Notes under the pieces: model-generated
What the model saw: the letters and a program-made list of their open reading frames with translations, nothing else
What the model was told of the DNA's origin: nothing
The model's database searches: none
Shown here: piece by piece, positions 1 to 9,302 of the stretch
Position numbering within the stretch: position 1 is the first letter of the stretch
Layout of the letters: each line of letters opens with the position of its first letter
Made by a program: the position numbers and the translations under genes
Source of the DNA: Clostridia bacterium
GTDB lineage: Bacteria > Bacillota > Clostridia > Oscillospirales > Acutalibacteraceae
Assembly (NCBI GenBank): GCA_900764115.1
Contig: CAAFMR010000204.1
Location: 1-15,045, forward strand
Length of the DNA: 15,045 nucleotides
Reading direction: 5' to 3'

Positions 1-1
1 C

Positions 2-163
2 GATATGCGGAAAACGGCAGCCAACTATGCACAATGCAAAACGGCAGCCGAAGAGATTTCAAAATGTGAAAACAATATCACGCGCATTCGCAGAGAAATG
101 CAATCAAAGATTGACGAAGAGAATACCGTGCATCAACGCACGTTAAATCAACTAAACGGCTAA
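2..163 (+). CDS. 3' end of an unrecognised small protein (partial at window edge)
   Basis: An open plus-strand frame enters from the left edge and ends at a TAA at 161-163, giving 53 visible residues. An ATG at 5-7 could make it a complete 52-residue protein, but no upstream sequence is available to test for a ribosome binding site. The peptide is hydrophilic and probably helical, rich in Lys, Arg, Glu, Asn and Gln with two Cys, and has no membrane segment. I do not recognise the family. The stretch is clearly more AT-rich than everything downstream and uses AT-ending codons, unlike the neighbouring genes, so it may belong to a different, possibly acquired, segment. It converges on the minus-strand genes and could share the terminator at 262-300. 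Confidence 0.5.
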   Translation, partial: DMRKTAANYAQCKTAAEEISKCENNITRIRREMQSKIDEENTVHQRTLNQLNG

Positions 164-261
164 AATATAGATTTCAGCCGCCCACCACTCCGATGCGCCC
201 GGACGCCCCTGGCACATCCCCGGCGATGCAGGCAAACCCGTCTGACCCTCTACAAAACACG

Positions 262-300
262 ACCGCACCGCACCCGGAAAATATCCGAGTGCGGTGCGGT
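262..300. terminator. Bidirectional intrinsic terminator between the convergent genes
   Basis: A perfect 12-bp inverted repeat (262-273 with 289-300) continues after one mismatch with three more G-C pairs around a short AT-rich loop at 278-284. On the plus strand it runs into TTTTCTTTG. On the minus strand it is followed by GTTTTG. It can therefore end both the long minus-strand operon finishing with dapL and the small plus-strand ORF ending at 163. The rest of the 164-329 gap shows nothing else I can support. Confidence 0.9.
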
Positions 301-329
301 TTTCTTTGTATATCTGCCGTTTGGTGCGG

Positions 330-1532
330 TTATTTCTCCGGTGCGGCAGATTTTCCGAACAGCTGGACGATCCGGCGGGCAGCCTCCTTGGTCTCCTCCG
401 TATCGCCGAAGGAGGACAGCCGGAAATACCCCTCGCCGCACTGTCCGAAGCCCTCGCCGGGGGTGCCGACGATCTGCGCTTTATGCAGCAGCCGGTCGAA
501 GCACTCCCAGCTGCTCATCCCGTCGGGACACTGCATCCACACATAGGGGGCGTTTTGACCGCCGCAATACCAGATGCCGCACTGATCCAGCGCCGCCATC
601 AGCACCCGGGCGTTTTGCTTATACACCCGGATGTTTTCGTGAATTTGCCGCTGCCCCTCGGGGGTGAACACCGCCTCGGCGGCGCGCTGGGTGATGTAGG
701 AGACGCCGTTGGTCTTGGTGGTGCGGTTGCGCACCCACAGCGCCTGCAGCTGCATCCCGTCCCGCACCAGCTCCTTGGGGATCAGCGTATAGCCGCAGCG
801 CATCCCCGTGAACCCCGCCGTCTTGGACAGGGAACAGATCTCAATGGCGCAGGTGCGGCTGCCGGGAATCTCAAAGATGCTGTGGGGGAGAGTCTCGTCC
901 TCGATGAACGCCTCATAGGCGGCGTCGAAGATGATCACCGCTCCCTGCCGGTTGGCGTAGTCCACCCATACCTGCAGCTTTTCTCGGCTGTATACAGCGC
1001 CGGTGGGGTTGTTGGGGGAGCAGAGATAAAGGATGTCCGCCGCCACCGATTCGTCCGGCAGCGGGGCGAACCCGTCCGCCTCATAGGCGGGGGCGTGGAT
1101 CACCCGGTGTCCGGCGATGATGTTGGTATCCACATAGGCGGGGTAGGTGGGCTCCACCACCAGAGCGGTGTTGTCCGCCCCGAACAGGTCCATGATGGCG
1201 CCCAGATCGTCCCCGGCGCCGCAGGAGATGAAGATCTCGTCCCGCTCAAAGGCGATGCCCCGGGCGGCGTAGTAGCCCTGCACCGCCACCTTCAGGTCGT
1301 GGGCGCCGCATTCCGGCATATAGCCGTGAAAGGTCTTTTTCTGCGCCTGATCGTCCACCGCCTTGTGCAGCGCCCGGATGACGGCGTCGCACAGGGGCAG
1401 GGTCACGTCCCCCACCCCCAGCCGCAGCAGCTTTTCCTGGGGATGCTCCCGCTGATAGGCTTTCATTTTCTGCTCGATGTTATAGAACAGATAGGAGCCT
1501 TTTAATTCCTTGTAATGCTCGTTGGCATGCAT
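330..1532 (-). CDS. dapL: LL-diaminopimelate aminotransferase
   Basis: This is a PLP-dependent fold-type I aminotransferase of about the usual family length (400 aa). It converts tetrahydrodipicolinate plus glutamate to LL-2,6-diaminopimelate and 2-oxoglutarate in one cytosolic step, bypassing the succinylase/acetylase branch of lysine and peptidoglycan precursor synthesis. Visible signatures are the N-terminal LKGSYLF segment, SPNNPTG (172-178), the cofactor Asp/Tyr in FDAAYEAF (D203, Y206), the PLP-binding Lys237 in SLSKTAGFTGMRCGY, and the carboxylate-binding Arg371 in FRLSSFG. The frame stays open 70 codons further upstream, but that part lies wholly inside dapF. The chosen ATG has an AGGTGG ribosome binding site 7 nt upstream and starts as DapL proteins do. 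It overlaps dapF by 31 nt, so the two are probably translationally coupled. It makes the substrate of DapF, the gene just upstream. It is the last gene before the terminator. Confidence 0.95.
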   Translation of the reverse strand: MHANEHYKELKGSYLFYNIEQKMKAYQREHPQEKLLRLGVGDVTLPLCDAVIRALHKAVDDQAQKKTFHGYMPECGAHDLKVAVQGYYAARGIAFERDEIFISCGAGDDLGAIMDLFGADNTALVVEPTYPAYVDTNIIAGHRVIHAPAYEADGFAPLPDESVAADILYLCSPNNPTGAVYSREKLQVWVDYANRQGAVIIFDAAYEAFIEDETLPHSIFEIPGSRTCAIEICSLSKTAGFTGMRCGYTLIPKELVRDGMQLQALWVRNRTTKTNGVSYITQRAAEAVFTPEGQRQIHENIRVYKQNARVLMAALDQCGIWYCGGQNAPYVWMQCPDGMSSWECFDRLLHKAQIVGTPGEGFGQCGEGYFRLSSFGDTEETKEAARRIVQLFGKSAAPEK

Positions 1533-2326
1533 TCTGTATCCACCTCTCCCTCGCATACAAACGCCGCCGGACCGGTCATGATTGCCCGCCCCTCCGGGGT
1601 GAGCCGCACCTGTAAATCGCCGCCGTCCAGCGTCACGGTCACTGGCGTGTCCGGAGGACAATACCCCGCCGCCATCGCCGCTGCCACGCTGGCGCAGGCG
1701 CCGGTGCCGCAGGCTAAGGTAACACCGCTGCCCCGTTCCCACACCCGCATCCGCAGGACGGTGGGGGACAGCACCTGTACAAATTCCACATTCACCCCGC
1801 CGGGGAACGCCTCGTGGCGCTCCAGCGCCGCTCCCAGCGTGGTGAGGGGCGCTGCCGCCGCATCTGCGGTGAACACCACGGCGTGGGGATTGCCCACCGA
1901 TACCGGGGTGACGGTCACCGCCTGCCCGGCGGCGGTCAGCGTCCGGGGGGCGGAGACAGCCGCCGCCCCCATATCCACCGTCACGCTGTCTACTCGGCCG
2001 TCGGTGACGGTCAGGGTCAGGGTCTTGATGCCGGACAGGGTTTCCACCGTGAGGGCAGTCTTGGCGACGTAGCCTTTTTCATAGACGTATTTGCCCACGC
2101 AGCGGATGCCGTTGCCGCACATCCTTGCCTCGCTGCCGTCGGCGTTGAATATCCGCATCTGGCAATCCGCCGTCTCCGACGGCAGAATCCAGATCATTCC
2201 GTCGGAGCCGACCCCGAAATGCCGGTCGGACAGCCGCACCGCCAGCGCTGCCGCATCCGGCGGCAGGGCGGGAGCGTAGACATAGAGATAGTCGTTGCCC
2301 AGCCCCTGCATTTTTGTAAAGTGCAT
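1502..2326 (-). CDS. dapF: Diaminopimelate epimerase
   Basis: This PLP-independent racemase interconverts LL- and meso-diaminopimelate, the precursor of lysine and of the peptidoglycan cross-link. The 274 residues match the family length. The two catalytic cysteines are visible: Cys70 in ARMCGNGIRC and Cys206 in TLACGTGACAS. So are the N-terminal FTKMQGLGNDY, the FGVGSDG substrate-binding motif (37-43), SVGNPHAV (143-150) and the ERGSG loop (197-201). The ATG is supported by a strong AAAGGAGG at 2336-2343, 9 nt upstream. The gene lies 33 nt downstream of pyrG, and its last 31 nt overlap the start of dapL, whose product it uses. The C-terminal dozen residues after FVCEGE look like an unstructured tail and coincide with the region carrying the dapL ribosome binding site and start. 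Confidence 0.97.
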   Translation of the reverse strand: MHFTKMQGLGNDYLYVYAPALPPDAAALAVRLSDRHFGVGSDGMIWILPSETADCQMRIFNADGSEARMCGNGIRCVGKYVYEKGYVAKTALTVETLSGIKTLTLTVTDGRVDSVTVDMGAAAVSAPRTLTAAGQAVTVTPVSVGNPHAVVFTADAAAAPLTTLGAALERHEAFPGGVNVEFVQVLSPTVLRMRVWERGSGVTLACGTGACASVAAAMAAGYCPPDTPVTVTLDGGDLQVRLTPEGRAIMTGPAAFVCEGEVDTECMPTSITRN

Positions 2327-2335
2327 CGGGTCATG

Positions 2336-2343
2336 CCTCCTTT
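2336..2343 (-). promoter_or_regulatory. Ribosome binding site of dapF
   Basis: AAAGGAGG on the minus strand, 9 nt before the dapF ATG. It is close to the full anti-16S complement and fixes the start even though another, out-of-frame ATG lies between it and the gene. Confidence 0.8.
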
Positions 2344-2359
2344 CGGGACGGGGCGGCGG

Positions 2360-4563
<2,204 letters not shown>

Positions 4564-4578
4564 AGGCGTTCCCCCTTT

Positions 4579-4605
4579 CCGGTTTGTTGCGGCGCTGCAA
4601 GCCGG
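4579..4605 (-). promoter_or_regulatory. Intercistronic hairpin with ANTAR-like six-base loop (tentative)
   Basis: In the 47-nt gap between the glutamine synthetase and the ANTAR gene, the transcript can form a four-pair stem TTGC/GCAA (4597-4600 with 4587-4590) closing the loop AGCGCC, which has A at position 1 and G at position 4. An outer CCGG/CCGG pairing adds four base pairs beyond an asymmetric internal loop. The loop fits the ANTAR target pattern, but the inner stem is short, there is no overlapping terminator, and the match may be chance. Confidence 0.3.
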
Positions 4606-4610
4606 TTCTG

Positions 4611-5816
4611 TTATTTGGTATAGTAGCGGATAACCGTCTCCGGCAGGCTTGCGGCGATAAAGGCGCTGTTACGCGCCTCATTCTTTGCTTGCGTCAGGCT
4701 GCCGGGCAGGGTGCGGAATCCGGCGGCGGTATCGGCGGAGGCGGTATACAGGTTCATATCGGCGGCAGGGGGCAGCGTCAGCTGCTGCTGCATCCCATCC
4801 AGCCCCGCCCGGATGAGCAGCGCAAACGCCAGATAGGGATTGCACAGCGGGTCGGGGGAACGCAGCTCCGCTCGCCGGTATTCGCCGGTGGCGGCGGGGA
4901 TGCGAATGAGCTGAGAACGGTTTTCCTGAGACCAGGAAATGTACCGGGGTGCCTTATGGCTGCCGAACCGGCGATAGGAGCCCTCGGTGGTGTTGAGGAA
5001 CACCGTCATTTCGGGGATGTGCCGCAGAATACCGGCAATCACGTGGGGCATACCGTCCTCTCCGGCGTTTTGCACGGAAAAGTTGATGTGCATTCCGTTG
5101 CCGGGCTGATCCTCCAGCGGCTTGGGGGAGAAATCCGCCCATAGCCCGTTGCGGGCGGCGATGGTATTCACCACCGTGCGGAATGCCACGGCGTTGTCCG
5201 CCGCTGTCAGCGGGTCGGAATAGCGGAAATCAATCTCATTCTGCCCCGGGCCTTCCTCATGGTGGGAGCTTTCCGGCAGAATGCCCATCTGCTCCAGCGT
5301 CAGACAGATCTCCCGGCGTACATTTTCCCCCTTGTCCTCCGGCGCCATATCCATATATCCCGCCCGGTCATAGGGAATGCGGGTGGGCTCGCCCTCCTCA
5401 TCCCGCTTAAAGAGATAAAATTCCATTTCGGAGCCGAAAGCGAATGCTAGCCCCGCCTGCCGGGCATCCTCCACCGCCTGCTGCAGCAGGGTGCGGGTGT
5501 CGGCGGCACAGGGGGTGCCGTCGGGGTGCGCCACGGCGCAGAACATCCGCACCACCTTGCCGTGATCCGGCCGCCAGGGCAGCAGGGACAGGGTGGAGGG
5601 GTCGGGGTGCAGCAGCAGGTCGGAATGCACCTCGCCGCCGAAGCCCGCCACGGCGGAAGCGTCGATGGCGATGCCGTCCCGGAAAGCCCGCTCCAGCTCC
5701 TGAGGCATAACGGACACATTTTTCGGCTTGCCGGTGATGTCGCAGAATGCCATGCGGATGAATTTCACATCCTCCTCCGTCACATATTGGAGAACTTCCT
5801 CTTTGGAATATTTCAT
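4611..5816 (-). CDS. glnA: Short type I glutamine synthetase family protein
   Basis: It is predicted to make glutamine from glutamate, ammonium and ATP. Family motifs run in order: ITGKPKNVSV, the metal ligands in GSEMEF (E130, E132), SHHEEGPGQNEIDF (E187, E194), GNGMHINFS (H243), NRSQLIRIP (299-307) and RAELRSPDP followed by NPY (315-328). At 401 residues it is shorter than Bacillus GlnA (about 440). It ends where the last ~30 residues of that enzyme would start, and it has no adenylylation-type tail. A striking deviation is Lys288 in GSHKAP, where classical enzymes have the flap glutamate of GYEAP (Glu327 in Salmonella) that closes the ammonium site. Activity could therefore differ, e.g. 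a GS-like ligase or a specialised clade. It starts 18 nt after the GXGXG glutamate synthase gene and is followed by the ANTAR regulator. The ATG is preceded by a purine-rich AGAAAGGA. Confidence 0.88.
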   Translation of the reverse strand: MKYSKEEVLQYVTEEDVKFIRMAFCDITGKPKNVSVMPQELERAFRDGIAIDASAVAGFGGEVHSDLLLHPDPSTLSLLPWRPDHGKVVRMFCAVAHPDGTPCAADTRTLLQQAVEDARQAGLAFAFGSEMEFYLFKRDEEGEPTRIPYDRAGYMDMAPEDKGENVRREICLTLEQMGILPESSHHEEGPGQNEIDFRYSDPLTAADNAVAFRTVVNTIAARNGLWADFSPKPLEDQPGNGMHINFSVQNAGEDGMPHVIAGILRHIPEMTVFLNTTEGSYRRFGSHKAPRYISWSQENRSQLIRIPAATGEYRRAELRSPDPLCNPYLAFALLIRAGLDGMQQQLTLPPAADMNLYTASADTAAGFRTLPGSLTQAKNEARNSAFIAASLPETVIRYYTK

Positions 5817-5834
5817 AGCTGCGCATCCTTTCTG

Positions 5835-6557
5835 TCAGTTGGATACATACATTTGCTTATAGGGATTGTGGCTGTCGGGGGTCACCACGGTATATTCTGC
5901 TGCCAGCAGCGGACGGGGATCGTACCCGAATAAGGCGCAGAACCGCTCAATAAGCGGGTTCAGCTCCGCCCGATCCTCCGGGGTGGCGGCAGCCACCACT
6001 GTGCGGTCGGGGAATTTGACCCCCGGTGCATGACCCCGCAGGAACATCTTGCCGCCGTGCATCCCGGTGCAGGGGAAGTTGCCCACGATGGGCTTATCGT
6101 CGGTGTGCAACCCCAGCACCACAATACGGCCGCCGGCTTGGTATTCGCCCAAAAAGCTGCCTGCCCGCCCGCCGATGACCAGCACCGGCTGCTTTTCTCC
6201 GTATTCCTTCATATGAATTCCTGCCCGGTAGCCGGCGTTGCCCTGCACATAGATGGCGCCGCCCCGCATAGCGTAGCCGGCGGCGTCCCCCACGCTGCCG
6301 TGGATGACGATGGCGCCGTCGTTCATGGTATCTCCCACGGCGTCCTGCGCATTGCCCCGGACGGTGATGGAGGCGCCGGCGAGGTAGGCGCCCAGCGCGT
6401 TGCCGGGGACGCCCTCAATCTCCACCGTGGCGGTGCTCATCCCGGCGGCGATATACCGCTGCCCACGGCAGCCGGTCAGGCGGCAAGGCTCCGTCGTCTC
6501 CCGCAGGCGGGCGTTGAGCGTGGAATATTCCACCCCGGCGGCATCAATGATAATCAT
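5835..6557 (-). CDS. Glutamate synthase GXGXG-domain subunit
   Basis: This 240-residue protein corresponds to the C-terminal beta-helix (GXGXG, GltB domain 3) of the bacterial glutamate synthase alpha chain, here a separate polypeptide. The repeated short-strand pattern with glycine turns is visible across about 46-175 (VEIEGVPGNALGAYLAG, ITVRGNAQDAVGDTM, IVIHGSVGDAAGYAMRGG, IYVQGNAGYRAGIHM, RIVVLG). The domain has no active site of its own. It scaffolds the other domains and helps form the ammonia tunnel. A GTG four codons upstream would extend the protein, but AAGGG at 6569-6573 would be only one base from that GTG while lying 11 nt from the ATG at 6557, so the ATG is preferred. The gene follows the FMN subunit by 49 nt and precedes glnA by 18 nt. 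Confidence 0.93.
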   Translation of the reverse strand: MIIIDAAGVEYSTLNARLRETTEPCRLTGCRGQRYIAAGMSTATVEIEGVPGNALGAYLAGASITVRGNAQDAVGDTMNDGAIVIHGSVGDAAGYAMRGGAIYVQGNAGYRAGIHMKEYGEKQPVLVIGGRAGSFLGEYQAGGRIVVLGLHTDDKPIVGNFPCTGMHGGKMFLRGHAPGVKFPDRTVVAAATPEDRAELNPLIERFCALFGYDPRPLLAAEYTVVTPDSHNPYKQMYVSN

Positions 6558-6568
6558 AGTATAACACA

Positions 6569-6573
6569 CCCTT
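6569..6573 (-). promoter_or_regulatory. Ribosome binding site deciding the GXGXG-subunit start
   Basis: AAGGG on the minus strand lies 11 nt before the ATG at 6557 but immediately against the upstream in-frame GTG (6569), which would place that GTG too close to be used. Confidence 0.55.
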
Positions 6574-6606
6574 CGCCATTTTTCTACGCTTTTCTTGCAA
6601 TATCGT

Positions 6607-8112
6607 TTATTCTCCGGCGTGGGCGACGCCGAGAATGGATAATTCCTTCTCGTTCAGTCCCACACCTCGCAGCATCAGTCGGTTGCCCCGCAGCGCCTCG
6701 ATGGAGTTAATCCCCATACCGCCCATCAGTTCTTTGATTTCATGCTGCCAGGCGGTCATCAGATGGCAGAGCCGTGCGGCGCCCTCCACGGGATTCAGCC
6801 GTTTGACCAGCTCCGGGCGCTGGGTGGCGATGCCCCAGCTGCATTTGCCGCTCTGGCAGGAGCGGCACAGGTGACAGCCCAGCGCCAGCAGCGCCGCCGT
6901 CGCCACATAGCAGGCGTCGGCGCCCAGGGCGATCGCCTTGACTACATCGGAGGCGGAGCGGATGCTGCCCCCGACTATGAGAGAAACCTCATTCCGGATG
7001 CCCTCATCCCGCAGCCGCTGATCCACCGCCGCCAGCGCCAGCTCAATGGGGATACCCACATTGTCCCGGATACGGGTGGGGGCGGCGCCGGTGCCCCCCC
7101 GGAATCCGTCGATGGCGATGATGTCCGCCCCGCTGCGGGCAATGCCGCTGGCGATGGCGGCTATATTATGCACCGCTGCCACCTTGACGATGACCGGCTT
7201 GCGGTAGCCGGTAACCTCCTTCAGCGAATACACCAGCTGATGCAGGTCCTCAATGGAATAAATGTCGTGATGGGGCGCCGGGGAGATGGCATCGCTGCCC
7301 TCCGGGATCATCCGGGTGCGGGACACGTCCCCCACGATTTTGGCACCCGGCAGGTGACCGCCGATGCCCGGCTTGGCGCCCTGTCCCATCTTGATTTCGA
7401 TGGCGGCGCCGGCGTTGAGATACCGCTCGTGGACGCCGAAGCGTCCCGACGCTACCTGCACCACGGTGTTTTCCCCGTAAACATAAAAATCCTCGTGCAG
7501 ACCGCCCTCGCCGGTGTTGTAGCAGATGCCCAGCTCCCGGGCAGCCCGCGCCAGACTTTCGTGGGCGTTATAGCTGATGGAGCCGTAGCTCATCGCGGAG
7601 AAAAGCAAGGGCATGGACAGCTCCAGCTGAGGCGGCAGAACAGGAAGAATGTTTCCTGCCTCGTCCCGCTGCACGGATTGGGGCTTTTTGCCCAGAAACG
7701 CCCGGGTCTCCATGGGCTCCCGCAGGGGGTCGATGGGCGGATTGGTGACCTGGGAGGCGTTGATGAGCAGCCGGTCCCAGTAAACCGGCAGGGAGCGGGG
7801 GCTGCCCATGGAGGACAGCAGCACGCCGCCGGTATCTGCCTGCTTATAAATTTCCCGGATGGTATCGGTGCCCCAGTTGGCATTATCCCGCAGGGTGCAG
7901 TCGTTTTTCACGATTTTCAGGGCGTGGGCGGGGCAAAAGGATACGCACCGCTGACAGTTGACGCACCGGCTCTCGTCGATGGTCAGCTGTCCGGTCGCCT
8001 TGTCAAAGCCGTGTACTCCGTAAGCGCATTGCTGCACGCAGATGCGGCAGCCGGTGCAGCGGTCGGGGCGGCGCACCACCTCAAATTCCGGCGGCAAATA
8101 GGAAATACTCAT
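6607..8112 (-). CDS. Glutamate synthase FMN/ferredoxin-domain subunit (archaeal-type GltB core)
   Basis: The 501 residues combine a double [4Fe-4S] ferredoxin module with the FMN-binding synthase barrel of glutamate synthase, which converts 2-oxoglutarate plus ammonia to glutamate. Cluster ligands are visible as C19/C22/C25/C29 and C50/C53/C56/C60. The synthase domain (about 160-480) has FSAMSYGSIS, the NTGEGGLHED loop, IKMGQGAKPGIGGHLPG, AIDGFRGGTGAAP and SLIVGGSIRSASD. A third cluster motif fits the C-x5-C-x4-C pattern of the classical [3Fe-4S] site: C413, C419, C424, followed by SWGIATQ. It starts one base after the stop of the glutaminase subunit, with AAGGAAGGGG inside that gene's 3' end, so translational coupling is likely. 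No NAD(P)H-binding GltD gene is nearby. The ferredoxin module suggests electrons come from ferredoxin or another iron-sulfur partner. Confidence 0.94.
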   Translation of the reverse strand: MSISYLPPEFEVVRRPDRCTGCRICVQQCAYGVHGFDKATGQLTIDESRCVNCQRCVSFCPAHALKIVKNDCTLRDNANWGTDTIREIYKQADTGGVLLSSMGSPRSLPVYWDRLLINASQVTNPPIDPLREPMETRAFLGKKPQSVQRDEAGNILPVLPPQLELSMPLLFSAMSYGSISYNAHESLARAARELGICYNTGEGGLHEDFYVYGENTVVQVASGRFGVHERYLNAGAAIEIKMGQGAKPGIGGHLPGAKIVGDVSRTRMIPEGSDAISPAPHHDIYSIEDLHQLVYSLKEVTGYRKPVIVKVAAVHNIAAIASGIARSGADIIAIDGFRGGTGAAPTRIRDNVGIPIELALAAVDQRLRDEGIRNEVSLIVGGSIRSASDVVKAIALGADACYVATAALLALGCHLCRSCQSGKCSWGIATQRPELVKRLNPVEGAARLCHLMTAWQHEIKELMGGMGINSIEALRGNRLMLRGVGLNEKELSILGVAHAGE

Positions 8113-8113
8113 A

Positions 8114-9205
8114 TCAGTACGCCCCTTCCTTCACCCGGACGATGATCGGTTCGCCGCCGCCCGGGGCATAGATGTGTTCCGCCTCCGGCTCCATGGCGCG
8201 GATGGCTGCCTCCTCGCTGGCGATGAACACCCGGTCGTCCTTTTCCGCCATCACCATAGAGCGGAGCTTCAGCCGGTCGTTGAGTGCCATCAAGCCGCCG
8301 TGAAAGCCCAGAATGATGGAAAAAGGACCGGTCACCAGCAGGCTGGCATAGACGGTGCGCAGATAGGTGAGGCGGGCGGCTTCCTCCGGCGGCTTGCCCT
8401 CGATGGTGCTCCAGAACGGGGCGGCAATGACCGAGGCGGTCTCCTCCAGCGTCAGCCCCTGCCGCCGCAGCAGATAATCGGCGATATAGGTGATCGCCTC
8501 GGTGTCCGTCTGCAGCGTGCAGCGGTAGCCGTACATCTCAATGCAGCGGCGGTTGGCGTCGGAGGAGGAAATATCTCCGTTATGTACCACCGAGTATTCC
8601 AGCAGGGCAAAGGGGTGCGCTCCGCCCCACCAGCCGGGGGTGTTGGTGGGATACCGCCCATGGGCGGTCCAGGAATAGCCCTCGTATTCCTCCAGCCGAT
8701 AGAACCGTCCCACATCCTCCGGATAGCCCACCGCCTTGCATACGCCCATATCCTTGCCGCTGGAGAATACATAGGCGCCCTGCAGCTTGCTGTTGATGTG
8801 CATAACGGTGCGCGCCATATATTCCCGCTCGTCCAGCTGGAGCCGGGACAGGATGGAGGACAGAGGTGCCACAAAATACCGCCAGATGAGGGGCACGTCG
8901 GTAATCTCCGGGATTTTCCGGATGGGAATATTCTCTGCCTTGACGATTTCAAACTGGTCTTTCAGCAGCGCCTCACATTCTGTGCGGGCGCTGTTGTCGT
9001 CATAGAAGATGTGCAGGGCATACAGCTCCTTATACTCCGGATAAATGCCGTAGGCGGCGAATCCGCCTCCCAGCCCGTTGGAGCGCTCATGCATAGGCAC
9101 CATACTGTCGATGATGGCTTGCCCGTTCATCTTTCGCCCGTCCCGGGAGATGACGGCGGCGATGGCGCATCCCGATGGAATCCGCACCTGACCTTCCCGT
9201 ACCAT
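8114..9205 (-). CDS. Glutamate synthase glutaminase subunit (class II amidotransferase)
   Basis: This 363-residue protein is the separated N-terminal domain of glutamate synthase. It releases ammonia from glutamine for the FMN subunit. Class II amidotransferase hallmarks are the nucleophile Cys13 in PSGCAIAAVISRDG, MHERSNGLGGGFAAYG (38-53), HGRYPTNTP with Arg184, and HNGDISS with Asn209-Gly210. The nucleophile is preceded by a 12-residue leader. In this family it usually acts as residue 1, so removal of the leader between Gly12 and Cys13 is inferred. The frame is open a further 62 codons upstream, but that part covers the attenuator leader and promoter and does not resemble protein. The ATG at 9205 has GGACGGAGAGGG upstream. 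It is the first gene of the operon and lies one base before the FMN subunit. Confidence 0.93.
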   Translation of the reverse strand: MVREGQVRIPSGCAIAAVISRDGRKMNGQAIIDSMVPMHERSNGLGGGFAAYGIYPEYKELYALHIFYDDNSARTECEALLKDQFEIVKAENIPIRKIPEITDVPLIWRYFVAPLSSILSRLQLDEREYMARTVMHINSKLQGAYVFSSGKDMGVCKAVGYPEDVGRFYRLEEYEGYSWTAHGRYPTNTPGWWGGAHPFALLEYSVVHNGDISSSDANRRCIEMYGYRCTLQTDTEAITYIADYLLRRQGLTLEETASVIAAPFWSTIEGKPPEEAARLTYLRTVYASLLVTGPFSIILGFHGGLMALNDRLKLRSMVMAEKDDRVFIASEEAAIRAMEPEAEHIYAPGGGEPIIVRVKEGAY

Positions 9206-9228
9206 ACCCTCTCCGTCCTTTCTGCAAC

Positions 9229-9285
9229 AAAAAGAGAAAGCGTCCACCCACCGCAGGAGAAACTCCCACCGTGAATGAACGCCTT
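9229..9285 (-). terminator. Attenuator terminator in the glutamate synthase leader
   Basis: On the minus strand, 9271-9282 pairs with 9240-9251 over 12 bp (three G-U wobbles). After a single G/G mismatch, a further 7 bp (9263-9269 with 9253-9259) close a UUU loop. Three extra pairs (9283-9285 with 9237-9239) run into the U-rich tail CUUUCUCUUUUUG ending near 9229. This is a strong intrinsic terminator lying between the promoter and the first gene, with the ribosome binding site beyond it, so transcription of the operon must depend on antitermination or readthrough. It overlaps the ANTAR-like hairpin at 9274-9293. Confidence 0.85.
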
Positions 9286-9293
9286 TGCTCATT
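9274..9293 (-). promoter_or_regulatory. ANTAR-target-like hairpin overlapping the attenuator
   Basis: In the leader RNA, AAUGAGC (9287-9293) pairs with GUUCAUU (9274-9280) over 7 bp, including one G-U, and closes the six-base loop AAAGGC (9281-9286). The loop has A at position 1 and G at position 4, the pattern of hairpins bound by ANTAR antiterminators. Its 3' arm and part of its loop are the same bases as the outer 5' arm of the attenuator, so the two structures exclude each other. I found no convincing second hairpin upstream. The predicted transcription start lies only a few bases before it. Confidence 0.6.
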
Positions 9294-9302
9294 AACAGAG
9301 TA

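Noticed and set aside
294..1505. Long plus-strand open frame opposite dapL
   Set aside because: It mirrors dapL codon by codon in a GC-rich gene. Its translation is rich in His, Gly, Val and Arg with no recognisable motif, and the minus-strand gene has full family motifs. Antisense openness is expected at this base composition.
1533..1742. Seventy-codon N-terminal extension of DapL
   Set aside because: It lies entirely inside dapF, is low-complexity Gly/Arg sequence, and the downstream ATG has a good ribosome binding site and the standard family N-terminus.
6742..8145. Plus-strand frame opposite the FMN glutamate synthase subunit
   Set aside because: Shadow of a gene with three iron-sulfur motifs on the other strand. 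No domain was recognised.
9263..9274. A second hexaloop (ACGGTG) next to the ANTAR-like hairpin
   Set aside because: Only three weak pairs, one a wobble, can close it, and its bases belong to the arms of the terminator and of the better hairpin.
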